From NCBI GenBank assembly GCA_050486545.1, contig JBJHDM010000030.1, forward strand, positions 1 through 39,373: a stretch of 39,373 nt of DNA, in the 5' to 3' direction. Below the pieces are notes generated by a model. It was not told the DNA's origin and did no database searches. It saw only the letters and a program-made list of their open reading frames with translations. This document shows positions 7,845 to 15,918 of this stretch, piece by piece. A program made the position numbers and the translations under genes. Within the stretch, counting starts at the first letter, position 1; each line of letters begins with the position of its first letter. The stretch comes from DAOMNN01 sp050486545. GTDB lineage: Bacteria; Pseudomonadota; Gammaproteobacteria; Burkholderiales; Rhodocyclaceae.

Positions 7845-8819
7845 TCAGGCCCGTACCAGGGCCGGACTCGGAGGCAGGGCGCAGGCCGCCGCGTACTCCC
7901 CGGCCAGACGCTCGACGAGTTCGGCGACGGGCAGCACGTCGTGAATCGTCGCGACGCCGTGCCCGGCACTCCACACATCACGCCAGGCGCGCGCCTCGTC
8001 GGCGATGCTGTGCAGTTTGCCCTTGCCGGCCCCGGCAGCCAGGTCTTCGCGGCGAAAACCGGCCTTCTCGAGGCTGGGCCACATGAAGTTCGCATTGGTG
8101 CCCGAGATCGCGTCGGTATAGACGATGTCCGATACCGGGCAGTCGACCAGCATCGTCTTGTATTCGTCCTGCGCCATCGACTCCTTCGTGGCGATGAAGC
8201 GCGTGCCCATGTAGGCGAAATCGGCGCCCATGATCTCCGCGGCCCGGATGCTCGCGCCGTCGGAGATCGCACCGGCAAGCACGAGTGCGCCGTCCCAGAA
8301 CTCCCGGATCTCGCTGATCAGGCTGAACGGGCTCTGCGTTCCGGCATGCCCGCCGGCGCCACCGGCCACCGCGATCACCCCGTCCACCCCGGCCGCGATC
8401 GCCTTTTTCGCGTGATAGGCGTGAATGATGTCGGAGAAGACGAGGCCGCCGTAGTCGTGGACCACCTTCACGACCTCGCCCGGATGTCCGAGGCTGGTGA
8501 TCACCAGCGGCACCTTGTGCTTGGCCAGCAGCGCAAGGTCTTCGGGCACGCGCGGATTGCTCGGATGGAGGATCAGGTTGACACCGTAGGGCGCACACGG
8601 CGCATCGGGACAGCGCTCCCGATGCTCGGCCAGTTCGGCGTTGATGCGGCCGAGCCATTCGTCGAGTTGCGAGGCAGGGCGCGCGTTGAGCGACGGAAAG
8701 GTTCCGGCGACCCCCGCCTTGCATGCCCCGATGACGAGATCGGGACCGGAGACGAGAAACATCGGCGCGGCGATGGCCGGCACCCGCATCCGGCCCTGGA
8801 AGACGTGGGGAATCGACAT
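7845..8819 (-). CDS. Nitronate monooxygenase-like flavoprotein (2-nitropropane dioxygenase family)
   Basis: A 324-residue TIM-barrel FMN enzyme of the NMO/2-nitropropane dioxygenase family. Seen in order: PAIAAPMFLVSGPDLVIGACKAG (about 14-36), PYGVNLILHPSN, the segment LVFSDIIHAYHAKKAIAAGVDGVIAVAGGAGGHAG with the glycine-rich phosphate-binding AGGAGGHAG near 150-158, ALVLAGAISDG, and GADFAYMGTRFIAT (near 200-213). The GTRF phosphate-binding strand is classical. The true substrate in this broad family is often unknown, and many members serve fatty-acid or aromatic catabolism. Start ATG 8819 has a strong AAGGAG Shine-Dalgarno. A palindromic operator overlaps its predicted promoter. It runs in the same direction as livH, 135 bp ahead. 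Confidence 0.9.
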   Translation of the reverse strand: MSIPHVFQGRMRVPAIAAPMFLVSGPDLVIGACKAGVAGTFPSLNARPASQLDEWLGRINAELAEHRERCPDAPCAPYGVNLILHPSNPRVPEDLALLAKHKVPLVITSLGHPGEVVKVVHDYGGLVFSDIIHAYHAKKAIAAGVDGVIAVAGGAGGHAGTQSPFSLISEIREFWDGALVLAGAISDGASIRAAEIMGADFAYMGTRFIATKESMAQDEYKTMLVDCPVSDIVYTDAISGTNANFMWPSLEKAGFRREDLAAGAGKGKLHSIADEARAWRDVWSAGHGVATIHDVLPVAELVERLAGEYAAACALPPSPALVRA

Positions 8820-8852
8820 GCGCTCTCCTTACTTTGAATGGGATCCTGGCGC

Positions 8853-8892
8853 ACTGTACCATCGGGCGCCAGAAATTCAAACGTTCGTTTGA
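8853..8892 (-). promoter_or_regulatory. NMO promoter with PsrA/TetR-like operator
   Basis: On the minus strand TTGAAT (8880-8875), a 16-bp spacer and TACAGT (8858-8853) form a sigma70-like promoter about 27 bp upstream of the NMO start codon. Overlapping the -35 is the 16-bp palindrome TCAAACGTTCGTTTGA (8877-8892): 7-bp perfect arms around TT. It contains CAAAC-N4-GTTTG, the pattern known for PsrA-type TetR regulators of fatty-acid degradation. The position predicts repression. The regulator itself is not in the window. Confidence 0.6.
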
Positions 8893-8952
8893 TTCTACTC
8901 GCGCGATCGATGGCGAAGGCAGCGCCGCCACGCTCTGCTATGCTCGCGACCG

Positions 8953-9570
8953 ATGAGTCTCGAACTACTCCTCTACGGGATCGCCCTGGCCGCCGTGGCG
9001 GTCAATGCCGCCTCCGGCGTGCTGGAGGCGGGCCGCCGCCCGTTCGACCTGTTCGGCATGGTCGTCGTCGCGCTCGCCGCCGCGCTCGGCGGCGGCACGC
9101 TGCGCGACGTGCTGCTCGATCGCACGGTGTTCTGGATCGCTGACCAGACCTACCTCATCGCGGCGATCCTTGCCGGTCTCGCGACCTTTGCACTGGTTCG
9201 GCTGGTGAGGCTCCCGGCGCGCCTGTTCCTGCTCCCGGATGCGATCGGTCTCGCCCTGTTCACGGTCAGCGGCACCCAGGCGGCACTGTCGGTGGGCGCC
9301 CCGTGGCTCGTGGCCAGCCTGATGGGCGTGGTCACCGGCGTATTCGGGGGCATCCTGCGCGACATGCTGTGCAACGAGGTCCCGCTGGTCTTCACCGGCG
9401 AACTCTACGCGACGGCGTCGTGGGCAGGCGCCCTGCTGCTCGTCGGACTGGTTGCCGCCGGCATTCCGACCGGTTGGGCGGCGATCGCGGGCGGCACGCT
9501 GGTGCTGCTCATCCGGTTCGGCGCGATCCTGTTCAAGTGGCGCCTGCCGGTGTTCACCGCACGCCCCTGA
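8953..9570 (+). CDS. UPF0126 / TRIC-family membrane protein (YadS/YicG-like)
   Basis: A 205-residue inner-membrane protein made of two related halves with about seven hydrophobic helices. The family motifs are GMVVVALAAALGGGTLRDVLLDR (about 35-57) and the matching repeat GVVTGVFGGILRDMLCNEVPLVF (about 124-146), both with the kinked GGG-xLRD pattern of UPF0126. Bacterial members are related to trimeric intracellular cation channels, and E. coli relatives have been linked to glycine transport; the substrate here is not known. No Shine-Dalgarno is evident. A TGCTATGCT extended -10 (8937-8944) lies only 8 bp before the ATG, which would give an almost leaderless mRNA. Divergent from the NMO gene. 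Confidence 0.88.
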   Translation: MSLELLLYGIALAAVAVNAASGVLEAGRRPFDLFGMVVVALAAALGGGTLRDVLLDRTVFWIADQTYLIAAILAGLATFALVRLVRLPARLFLLPDAIGLALFTVSGTQAALSVGAPWLVASLMGVVTGVFGGILRDMLCNEVPLVFTGELYATASWAGALLLVGLVAAGIPTGWAAIAGGTLVLLIRFGAILFKWRLPVFTARP

Positions 9571-9662
9571 TCCCGTTTCCCAAAACATCTTGCCGGTCCT
9601 CGATAATCGCACACATCGGCATCATTGCAGTCGCCGCAATTGCACTAGCGGCGGCTCAAGGT

Positions 9663-9811
9663 GTAGGGCGGATTCGCGCCGAAGGTGCAATCCGCCAATG
9701 TGCGCGATGAGCGCACGGCGGCCGGGCAATGAACCGGTGAAGGCCGGCGAATTCCGATGTATGCCGGACTCCAAGCGCCGATTGGCGGCTTGCTGCGCGA
9801 AGCCGCCCTAC
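9663..9811 (+). repeat. Palindromic intergenic repeat, copy A
   Basis: A 149-bp unit bounded by a perfect 9-bp terminal inverted repeat, GTAGGGCGG (9663-9671) and CCGCCCTAC (9803-9811). Each end folds into its own hairpin: GGCGGATT/AATCCGCC on the left and GGCGGCTT/AAGCCGCC on the right. Two inverted copies of the same unit lie at 38934-39083 and 39116-39264. No transposase is present, so it looks like a MITE or REP-doublet element. It fills the middle of the 329-bp gap 9571-9899; the 92 bp before it hold nothing recognised. Confidence 0.85.
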
Positions 9812-9861
9812 GCGATTGCCGTGTTGCCGGTCGTAGCTCAGGGCGCCCCAGGATGGGCAAT

Positions 9862-9891
9862 GCTATGATGATTGACTTGATCCAGACGAGG
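9862..9891 (+). promoter_or_regulatory. Extended -10 promoter and RBS of the GGDEF-EAL gene
   Basis: TGCTATGAT (9861-9869) is an extended -10 hexamer TATGAT preceded by TGC; the -35 region is poor. A CGAGG Shine-Dalgarno at 9887-9891 lies 8 nt before the TTG start at 9900. An in-frame TGA at 9873-9875 excludes any earlier start, which supports the TTG. The site lies about 50 bp downstream of repeat copy A. Confidence 0.5.
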
Positions 9892-9899
9892 TACGCTGC

Positions 9900-12704
9900 T
9901 TGACCCTCAAGACGAAATCGTCCCTCGCCATCGCCGTGCTGCTCACCATGGTGTTCGGCATCGGCATCCTCGTCCAGGACTACCTGATCCAGACTTCGCT
10001 CAAGCAGGCCATCTCCAACCAACGGCTCACCCTCGTCTCGAGCGTCGCCGACGAGATCGACAGCCGCCTGCGGGTCAGCCGCAGGGGCTTGCAGAACATC
10101 GCCGACCGGATTTCGCCCGCACTCCTTGCCGACGAGACCGCCCTCCAGGCGTTTCTCCACGACAAACCGGGGATTCTCGCAACCTTCGACGCCCTCATCG
10201 TCGTCAACAGCCGTGAACTGCGCGTGATCGCCGATGCGCCTCCGCTCACCGGTCGCATCGGAACCGACGTATCCGGCCTCGAGCATCTGCGACAGTTGCT
10301 CGACACCGGTGAGCCGGTCATCTCGAAACCCTTCCTCGGACGGGTCACGAAACGCCCGACCCTCGCGATCTCGGTGCCGGTGAGTGACGAGGACGGCCGC
10401 CTCCTCGCCATCCTGTCGGGGACGCTCGACCTGCTCGCTTCCGACTTTCTCGGATCGCTCAATGCCGCGCGTGCGCACGACGGGGGCCATTTCGTTCTCA
10501 CCACCCGGGACCGGCTCACGATCGTGAGCGACGACCCCGCACGAATCCTCGAGCCCTATGCCCCTCCCGGACGCAATGCGGTGTTCGACAAGGCCCTGTC
10601 CGGCTGGGAAGGCGCGATCGACGGCGACAGTGGGCATTCGGGGCGGATGCTGATGGCCTTCCGCTCCTTGCAGACGACGGACTGGATCCTGGGTGCGATG
10701 CTCCCGGCCGAAATCGCCTTCGCGCCGATCGAGGAATCACGACGCCGCGCCATCGTGCTGCTGTTGATCGCATCAGCGCTGGTTGGCCTGTTGATGTGGG
10801 CCGCGATGCACAGCCTGCTGCGACCCCTGCTCGAGTTGCGGGACAATGCCCGAAAACTGCGCACGAACCCGGAACTGGCCGAAACCCTGAAGGCGGGCGA
10901 CGACGAGATCGGAGAAGTGGCGCGCGACTTCTACGGGCTCTTCGATGAGCTCGCCCGTTCGCGCCGCGAAAGCATCGAGCGCGCGGCCGAGCTGCAATCG
11001 ATCCTCGACGCCAGCCCGATCGCGATCGCGCTCATCCAGAACCGCCGCGTGACCCGCGCGAATCCCGCCTATCTACGCATGTTCGGCTACCCGCTCGGCG
11101 AAGTCCTCGGCCATTCGGTCGAGCAGTTCTACCTCAGCAAGGAGGACTTCGAAGACACCGGCCAGCGCATCTACGCTGGCATTGCCGACGGCCGCGTCGT
11201 GCGCATCGAACAGCGCCTCAAGGACCGCCACGGACGGGTGTTCTGGGCCAACCTGTATTGCCGCCTGCTCGACCCCGAGCACCCCGAGAAGGGCCCGGTC
11301 ACGCTCATCGAGGACATCAGCGAACGCAAGGCCAACGAGGAACGGATCCGCTACCTGGCCGAGCACGACACCCTGACCGGCCTGCCCAACCGGATGCTGT
11401 TCCATGACCGCCTGTCCCAGGCCATCGCGATCGCCCGCCGCGAACGGCACAAGGTCGCCCTCCTGTTCCTCGACATCGACCGCTTCAAGAACATCAACGA
11501 TTCGCTCGGCCACGATGTCGGCGATCGCCTGCTGCAAGCCGTCGCCACGCGCATCCAGCAGTGCGTGCGTGCGAGCGACACGGTCAGCCGACCGGGGGGC
11601 GACGAGTTCAGTCTGACGCTTCCCGGTATCGACGACGTCCAGGACGCCGCGCGCATCTCGCAAAAACTGCTCGACGCGCTTGCACAGCCGTATGTCATCG
11701 ACACTCGCCAGCTCACGATCACGGCCAGCATCGGCATCACGCTGTTCCCGGACGACGGCGACGACCTTCCGACGCTGATGCGCAACGCCGACACGGCGAT
11801 GTATCACAGCAAGGACAGCGGGCGGAACACCTATCATTTCTTCCGCGCCGAGATGAACGAACGGGTCCTGGAGCGCATGTCGCTGGAGAACGCCTTGCGC
11901 CTGGCGGTCGAGAACCAGGAGCTCGAACTGCACTACCAACCCCAGATCGATGCCGGCACGTCTCGCATCATCGGCATGGAGGCCCTCGTGCGCTGGAATC
12001 ATCCCCAGGAGGGGCTGGTCTCGCCGGGCCGCTTCATCCCGGTCGCCGAGGACACCGGACTGATTCTCCCGATCGGGGCCTGGGTCCTCGGCGAAGCCTG
12101 CCGGCAGAACCGCCTTTGGCAGGAAGCCGGACTTCCGAAGCTGCCGATCGCCGTCAACATCTCCGCCCTGCAGTTCCGCCAGCCGCACTTTGTCGAAACG
12201 GTGCGGGAGGTCCTCCAGGCGTGCCCGCTGGCAGCCGATTGCCTGGAGCTCGAGCTGACCGAGAGCATCATGATGGATGCCGTCGAGCGCAACATCGAGA
12301 CGCTCGATCTCATCCGGGAAATGGGCGTACGGGTGTCGATCGACGATTTCGGTACCGGCTACTCCTCGCTCTCGTACCTCAAGCGCCTGCCGATCGACAA
12401 GCTCAAGATCGATCAGGCCTTCGTGCGCGACATCGCCACCGACCCGGACGACGCGGCGATCATCGCGGCGATCATCGGGCTGGCCCGCAACATGAAGCTC
12501 AACGTCATCGCCGAAGGCGTCGAAACCCCGCTCCAGAGGGAGTTCCTGCAGCGCAGCGGGTGCACGCAGATCCAGGGCTACCTCTTTTCGAAACCCCTGC
12601 CTGCCGACGCGTTCGAAGCCTTGTGGCGCGAGAACCTGAACGGGTCGGGGGATCGTGGCGGCGAGTCGATCAATGTCCGAGGACCAGACGGGCGTCCCGA
12701 CTGA
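9900..12704 (+). CDS. Membrane GGDEF-EAL protein with dCACHE, HAMP and PAS domains
   Basis: A 934-residue c-di-GMP turnover protein. Layout: TM1 (about 8-27), periplasmic double-CACHE-like sensor (30-280), TM2 (284-306), HAMP-like linker (307-360), PAS (365-475), GGDEF (480-645), EAL (660-915). The GGDEF active site GGDEF (566-570) is intact, with an inhibitory-site RASD (557-560) five residues before it. The EAL domain has EALVRW (694-699), ELTES, and the DDFGTGYSSLSYLKRLPIDK segment, so both the cyclase and phosphodiesterase sites look functional. The periplasmic domain probably binds a small ligand. The start is TTG 9900 (earlier starts excluded by a stop at 9873). The 3' end overlaps the convergent AsmA-like gene by 35 bp. 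Confidence 0.95.
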   Translation: MTLKTKSSLAIAVLLTMVFGIGILVQDYLIQTSLKQAISNQRLTLVSSVADEIDSRLRVSRRGLQNIADRISPALLADETALQAFLHDKPGILATFDALIVVNSRELRVIADAPPLTGRIGTDVSGLEHLRQLLDTGEPVISKPFLGRVTKRPTLAISVPVSDEDGRLLAILSGTLDLLASDFLGSLNAARAHDGGHFVLTTRDRLTIVSDDPARILEPYAPPGRNAVFDKALSGWEGAIDGDSGHSGRMLMAFRSLQTTDWILGAMLPAEIAFAPIEESRRRAIVLLLIASALVGLLMWAAMHSLLRPLLELRDNARKLRTNPELAETLKAGDDEIGEVARDFYGLFDELARSRRESIERAAELQSILDASPIAIALIQNRRVTRANPAYLRMFGYPLGEVLGHSVEQFYLSKEDFEDTGQRIYAGIADGRVVRIEQRLKDRHGRVFWANLYCRLLDPEHPEKGPVTLIEDISERKANEERIRYLAEHDTLTGLPNRMLFHDRLSQAIAIARRERHKVALLFLDIDRFKNINDSLGHDVGDRLLQAVATRIQQCVRASDTVSRPGGDEFSLTLPGIDDVQDAARISQKLLDALAQPYVIDTRQLTITASIGITLFPDDGDDLPTLMRNADTAMYHSKDSGRNTYHFFRAEMNERVLERMSLENALRLAVENQELELHYQPQIDAGTSRIIGMEALVRWNHPQEGLVSPGRFIPVAEDTGLILPIGAWVLGEACRQNRLWQEAGLPKLPIAVNISALQFRQPHFVETVREVLQACPLAADCLELELTESIMMDAVERNIETLDLIREMGVRVSIDDFGTGYSSLSYLKRLPIDKLKIDQAFVRDIATDPDDAAIIAAIIGLARNMKLNVIAEGVETPLQREFLQRSGCTQIQGYLFSKPLPADAFEALWRENLNGSGDRGGESINVRGPDGRPD

Positions 12705-14127
12705 GCAGGCCACGCATCTTCAGTTCGCCGACACGCAGCTCCCCTTCCACGGGCCAGCTCCGCCAGCTCCGCCAGATCGCCAGGTCCGCCGCACCGGTAT
12801 CTCCCGCCTGCGGCGGCGCATAGCGGTCGAGATCGAGCCGGTCGAGCGCCAGTGCCACCGACCAAGGCGGCCGGGCAGCGGGATCGCGGGACATCCGCCC
12901 GTCGAAACGGCTCGCATCGAAGCCGCCCGACAGTTCGGCCGCCGCCTGCCCGGTAACCGGATCGAAGCGAGCCGAACCGGCGAATTCCACGACCAGTGGC
13001 TCACCTGCCCCGGAAGGGTGGGGGAGCGTTGCGGTCGACCGGCGCAGCCCTGCGGTCACGGTCCGGTCCGCATCCGCGAAGCGCCCCGCCAGGTCGCCAT
13101 CCAGCACGAGCCCCACCTCGCCCTGCCCGCTTGCAAGCTCCAGGTCCGCGCGCGCCTGGTCGAGCCACCATTCGTCCCGGTGAAAACGGACGTGCGCAGC
13201 GGAAACGCGCCCCCCGGCAGCCAGGTCGGTCAAACCCGCCTGGCCGGCCACGCGCACGTCGTCGGCCGACCATTCGATCCCCTCCCTCCCGATCACGGCC
13301 GCCTCGACCCGCAGATCGAAGCGTCCGTCCGCGCCGGTCCCACTCAGTTCCACCCGGGGCGCCTCCAGATGCGCCCGCCCGGAGGTCGCAAGCTGCAGCG
13401 ACGGCACCTCGATCCGACCGTCCTCGAGCGTCCAGCCCCCGAACTTCCCGCTCGCTCGCAGCAGGACTTCATCGAGGCGCACCGCTTCGGTCACAAGGCC
13501 CAACGTCGCCGAAAACTCCAGTGCGGCATTGCGCGGCACCGATCCCGTCAAACCGACCTTCGCGCCCAGGCGCACGGGAAACGGGGCGTCCAAAGCGACC
13601 GGACCGGCCCGCAGCCAGAGCGCATCCACGACCACCACGCCTTCCGGCATCGCGATCCGCACCCGCGCATCGTCGACGCGGATTTCGCCCGTCACCCCCC
13701 ATGCGGCCGATGCAGGGGGCTCCGCTGACGGTCGCGGGCGGAGCCAGTGCCGGGCATCGATGCTCCCGTCCGTCTCCCGACGGAGATTCAACTCGACTCC
13801 GTTCAGCTCGATCGCCGAGGCGATCGGGCGCCGCTCGAACAGATCCTCCGCATCGAGATGGACGACGATCCGCTCCATCACGAGCAGGTTCTCGTCGGCT
13901 TCGCCGCGCAGGCGCAGCCCGTGGAGCGCGAACCGCGGCGTCGGCCGCAACCGCCATTCGACCGGGCCGGCGACCGTGACGGCCGGCACCAGCCACGCCT
14001 GCAGCGCACGCTCCGCGGCATGCCGCAGCAGCCGGTCGCCATGGAACGCGAAGGCCGCAACGATCGCGGCAAGGATCCCGAACAGCAGCAGGAACAGAAT
14101 CAGCAAATGACGCACGTGTCTGCGCAC
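12670..14127 (-). CDS. Short AsmA-family membrane-anchored protein
   Basis: A roughly 485-residue protein with one N-terminal membrane anchor (HLLILFLLLFGILAAIVAAFAF) and a long beta-rich periplasmic part. FHGDRLLRHAAERALQAWL and the WRLRPTPRFALHGLRLRG strand, followed by repeated short strands, match the AsmA family. AsmA-like proteins are implicated in phospholipid transport or outer-membrane assembly. It is shorter than E. coli AsmA (about 617 residues) but ends in an AsmA-C-like segment (GELKMRGLLSRDARLVL). The start is set at GTG 14127, which has a strong AGGAGGG Shine-Dalgarno (14143-14137) at 9-nt spacing; GTG 14154 and ATG 14148 are weaker alternatives. Its 3' end lies inside the GGDEF-EAL gene. 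The 160 bp before it hold nothing recognised. Confidence 0.75.
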   Translation of the reverse strand: MRRHVRHLLILFLLLFGILAAIVAAFAFHGDRLLRHAAERALQAWLVPAVTVAGPVEWRLRPTPRFALHGLRLRGEADENLLVMERIVVHLDAEDLFERRPIASAIELNGVELNLRRETDGSIDARHWLRPRPSAEPPASAAWGVTGEIRVDDARVRIAMPEGVVVVDALWLRAGPVALDAPFPVRLGAKVGLTGSVPRNAALEFSATLGLVTEAVRLDEVLLRASGKFGGWTLEDGRIEVPSLQLATSGRAHLEAPRVELSGTGADGRFDLRVEAAVIGREGIEWSADDVRVAGQAGLTDLAAGGRVSAAHVRFHRDEWWLDQARADLELASGQGEVGLVLDGDLAGRFADADRTVTAGLRRSTATLPHPSGAGEPLVVEFAGSARFDPVTGQAAAELSGGFDASRFDGRMSRDPAARPPWSVALALDRLDLDRYAPPQAGDTGAADLAIWRSWRSWPVEGELRVGELKMRGLLSRDARLVLGH

Positions 14128-14287
14128 GACCCGCAACCCTCCTGTCATCTGCACTCGTGTACCGGGGCCGTCTCCACACGGAACGACCGCCCGCGCACGA
14201 GGATCGCGAAATTCCTCGAGCCGCCGGCATGCCGGGACCTATGATGGAACCATGCGTCCCGTTGAAGGACGCTCGCCGCCTGACGAG

Positions 14288-14929
14288 TCAGGCGTAGCTG
14301 CCGACGAAGGGGTTGCTTTCGCGCTCCTCGCCGAAGGTCGAGGTCGGTCCATGGCCGGGCAGGAAGGTCACATCGTCCCCGAGCGGGAACAGCTTCTCCC
14401 GGATCGAGCGGATCAGCGTGGCATGGTCCCCGCGGGGAAAGTCGGTCCGGCCGATGGAGCCGGCGAACAGCACGTCGCCGACGATCGCCAGCCGTGCCCC
14501 CGGATGGAAGAACACGACATGGCCCGGCGTATGGCCGGGCGTATGGATGACTTCGAGGATTTCTTCCCCGACGGTCACGGTATCGCCATCCTCGAGCCAG
14601 CGGTCGGGCTCGAAAGCCTCGACCCCGGGGAAGCCGAACATCCGGCTCTGCTCGGGCATGCCCTCGATCCAGAAGCGGTCCTCCACCTGCGGCCCTTCGA
14701 CGGGAACCCCGAGCTGGCGTGCGAGCGCCGCGGTTCCACCCGCATGGTCGATGTGTCCATGGGTGATCAGGATCTTCTCGACGGTGACGCCAAGCTGGGC
14801 GACGGCCGCGGTGATCCGGTCGAGATCGCCACCCGGATCGACGACGGCCGCCTTGCGGGTCTTCTCGCACCAGACGATGCTGCAGTTCTGCTCGAAGGGG
14901 GTGACGGGGACGATGCGGCAATCGATCAT
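14288..14929 (-). CDS. MBL-fold metallo-hydrolase (glyoxalase II-like, YcbL type)
   Basis: A 213-residue metallo-beta-lactamase-fold hydrolase. The metal motif THGHIDHAGG gives His57, His59, Asp61 and His62. Further ligands appear in HTPGHTPGHVVFF (His near 134), VGDVLFAGSIGRTDFP (Asp near 153) and FLPGHGPTSTFGEER (His near 192). This pattern matches the single-domain glyoxalase II/YcbL group, which hydrolyses thioesters such as S-D-lactoylglutathione; the true substrate is unproved. It runs in the same direction as the mod/tup genes after a 93-bp gap, so it could be read through from them, but a functional link is doubtful. Confidence 0.9.
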   Translation of the reverse strand: MIDCRIVPVTPFEQNCSIVWCEKTRKAAVVDPGGDLDRITAAVAQLGVTVEKILITHGHIDHAGGTAALARQLGVPVEGPQVEDRFWIEGMPEQSRMFGFPGVEAFEPDRWLEDGDTVTVGEEILEVIHTPGHTPGHVVFFHPGARLAIVGDVLFAGSIGRTDFPRGDHATLIRSIREKLFPLGDDVTFLPGHGPTSTFGEERESNPFVGSYA

Positions 14930-15022
14930 GACGGAACCTGCACTAATCGGGACTCAAGTCGTGCAGTGTACCCTCTAGCCGGAGCGAAGTGCAGCCACGC
15001 ACGGCGCGGCCCCCCGCAGTCG

Positions 15023-15835
15023 CTATCGTTCGGCGTTCGGGAAGAACAGCTGTTCGCCCTCGATCGTGTAGCTTGCGATGGCGTCCTGCCCTTCGGGCGA
15101 GACCAGCCAGTCGACGAAGCGCTGCGCCTCGGCCGCCTTCACGTGGGGATGGCGTTGCGGATCGACGACGATGACGCCGTACTGGTTGAACAGGCGCTCG
15201 TCGCCTTCGACCAGCACCGCGAGCCCGGCACGATTGCGAAAGCTCAGCCAGGTGCCGCGGTCGGCGAGCACGTAAGCGCCCATCGACGCCGCCATGTTCA
15301 GCGCGGGTCCCATGCCGCAGCCGCATTCCCGGTAGCCGCGCCCCTTGTCCGCCTCGATGCCGGCTTCCTTCCAGTAGCCCAGTTCGGCGGCATGGGTGCC
15401 GCTGCGATCTCCCCGCGAGATGAAAGCCGCATTCGCCGCGGCGAGCGTGCGCAGCGCCCCGACGATGTCCCGCCCGCGCACGCCGAGCCGGTCGTCGGAG
15501 GGTCCGATCAGCACGAAGTCGTTGACCATGACGGGATGACGCGCGACACCGAAGCCTTCCGCGACGAAGGCCTCCTCGGCCGCTGTGTCGTGGACGAACA
15601 CGACGTCGGCATCCCCCCGCCGCCCGACGTCCAGCGCCTGACCGGTACCCAGCGCCACGACGCGGACCTCGATCCCGGTGGCCCGGGTGAAGGCCGGCAG
15701 GAGGTGGCCGAACAGGCCGGACTGTTCGGTCGAGGTCGTCGAGGCCACGAGGATCGCCCCCGCGGCCGCCGGTCCCGCGAACAGCACGGCGATCGTCGCG
15801 AGCAGCCAACGCGTGGGGCGGCCAGGCACGGTCAT
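15023..15835 (-). CDS. tupA: TupA-like (tungstate-type) periplasmic binding protein
   Basis: A 270-residue exported oxyanion-binding protein. The signal peptide (WLLATIAVLFAGPAAAG) is followed by ILVASTTSTEQSGLF (about 28-42); the TTST segment is the signature of TupA, distinct from ModA. Later segments DVVFVHDTAAEEAFV, HPVMVNDFVLIGP, FISRGDRSGTH and MGPALNMAA...YVLADRGTWLSF are all TupA-like, and GTHAAELGYWKEAG is typical of the family. An unusual ECGCGMG stretch near residue 170 adds two cysteines. Start ATG 15835 has GGAGA upstream. It follows modC in the same direction by 83 bp, with no tupB or tupC, so it may share ModBC. A sulfate or phosphate binder is less likely. Confidence 0.82.
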   Translation of the reverse strand: MTVPGRPTRWLLATIAVLFAGPAAAGAILVASTTSTEQSGLFGHLLPAFTRATGIEVRVVALGTGQALDVGRRGDADVVFVHDTAAEEAFVAEGFGVARHPVMVNDFVLIGPSDDRLGVRGRDIVGALRTLAAANAAFISRGDRSGTHAAELGYWKEAGIEADKGRGYRECGCGMGPALNMAASMGAYVLADRGTWLSFRNRAGLAVLVEGDERLFNQYGVIVVDPQRHPHVKAAEAQRFVDWLVSPEGQDAIASYTIEGEQLFFPNAER

Positions 15836-15918
15836 GGTCGATGTTCTCCGATACGGGTCCGGCCGCCTGCGGGAACGCGCAGCCGGTGCCGCATGGTAGC
15901 GCGTCCGGCACCCACCCG

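Noticed and set aside
15023..15835. Calling this gene a sulfate or phosphate binding protein
   Set aside because: The TTST and GTHAAELGYWKEAG segments match TupA better, and it sits in a mod operon.
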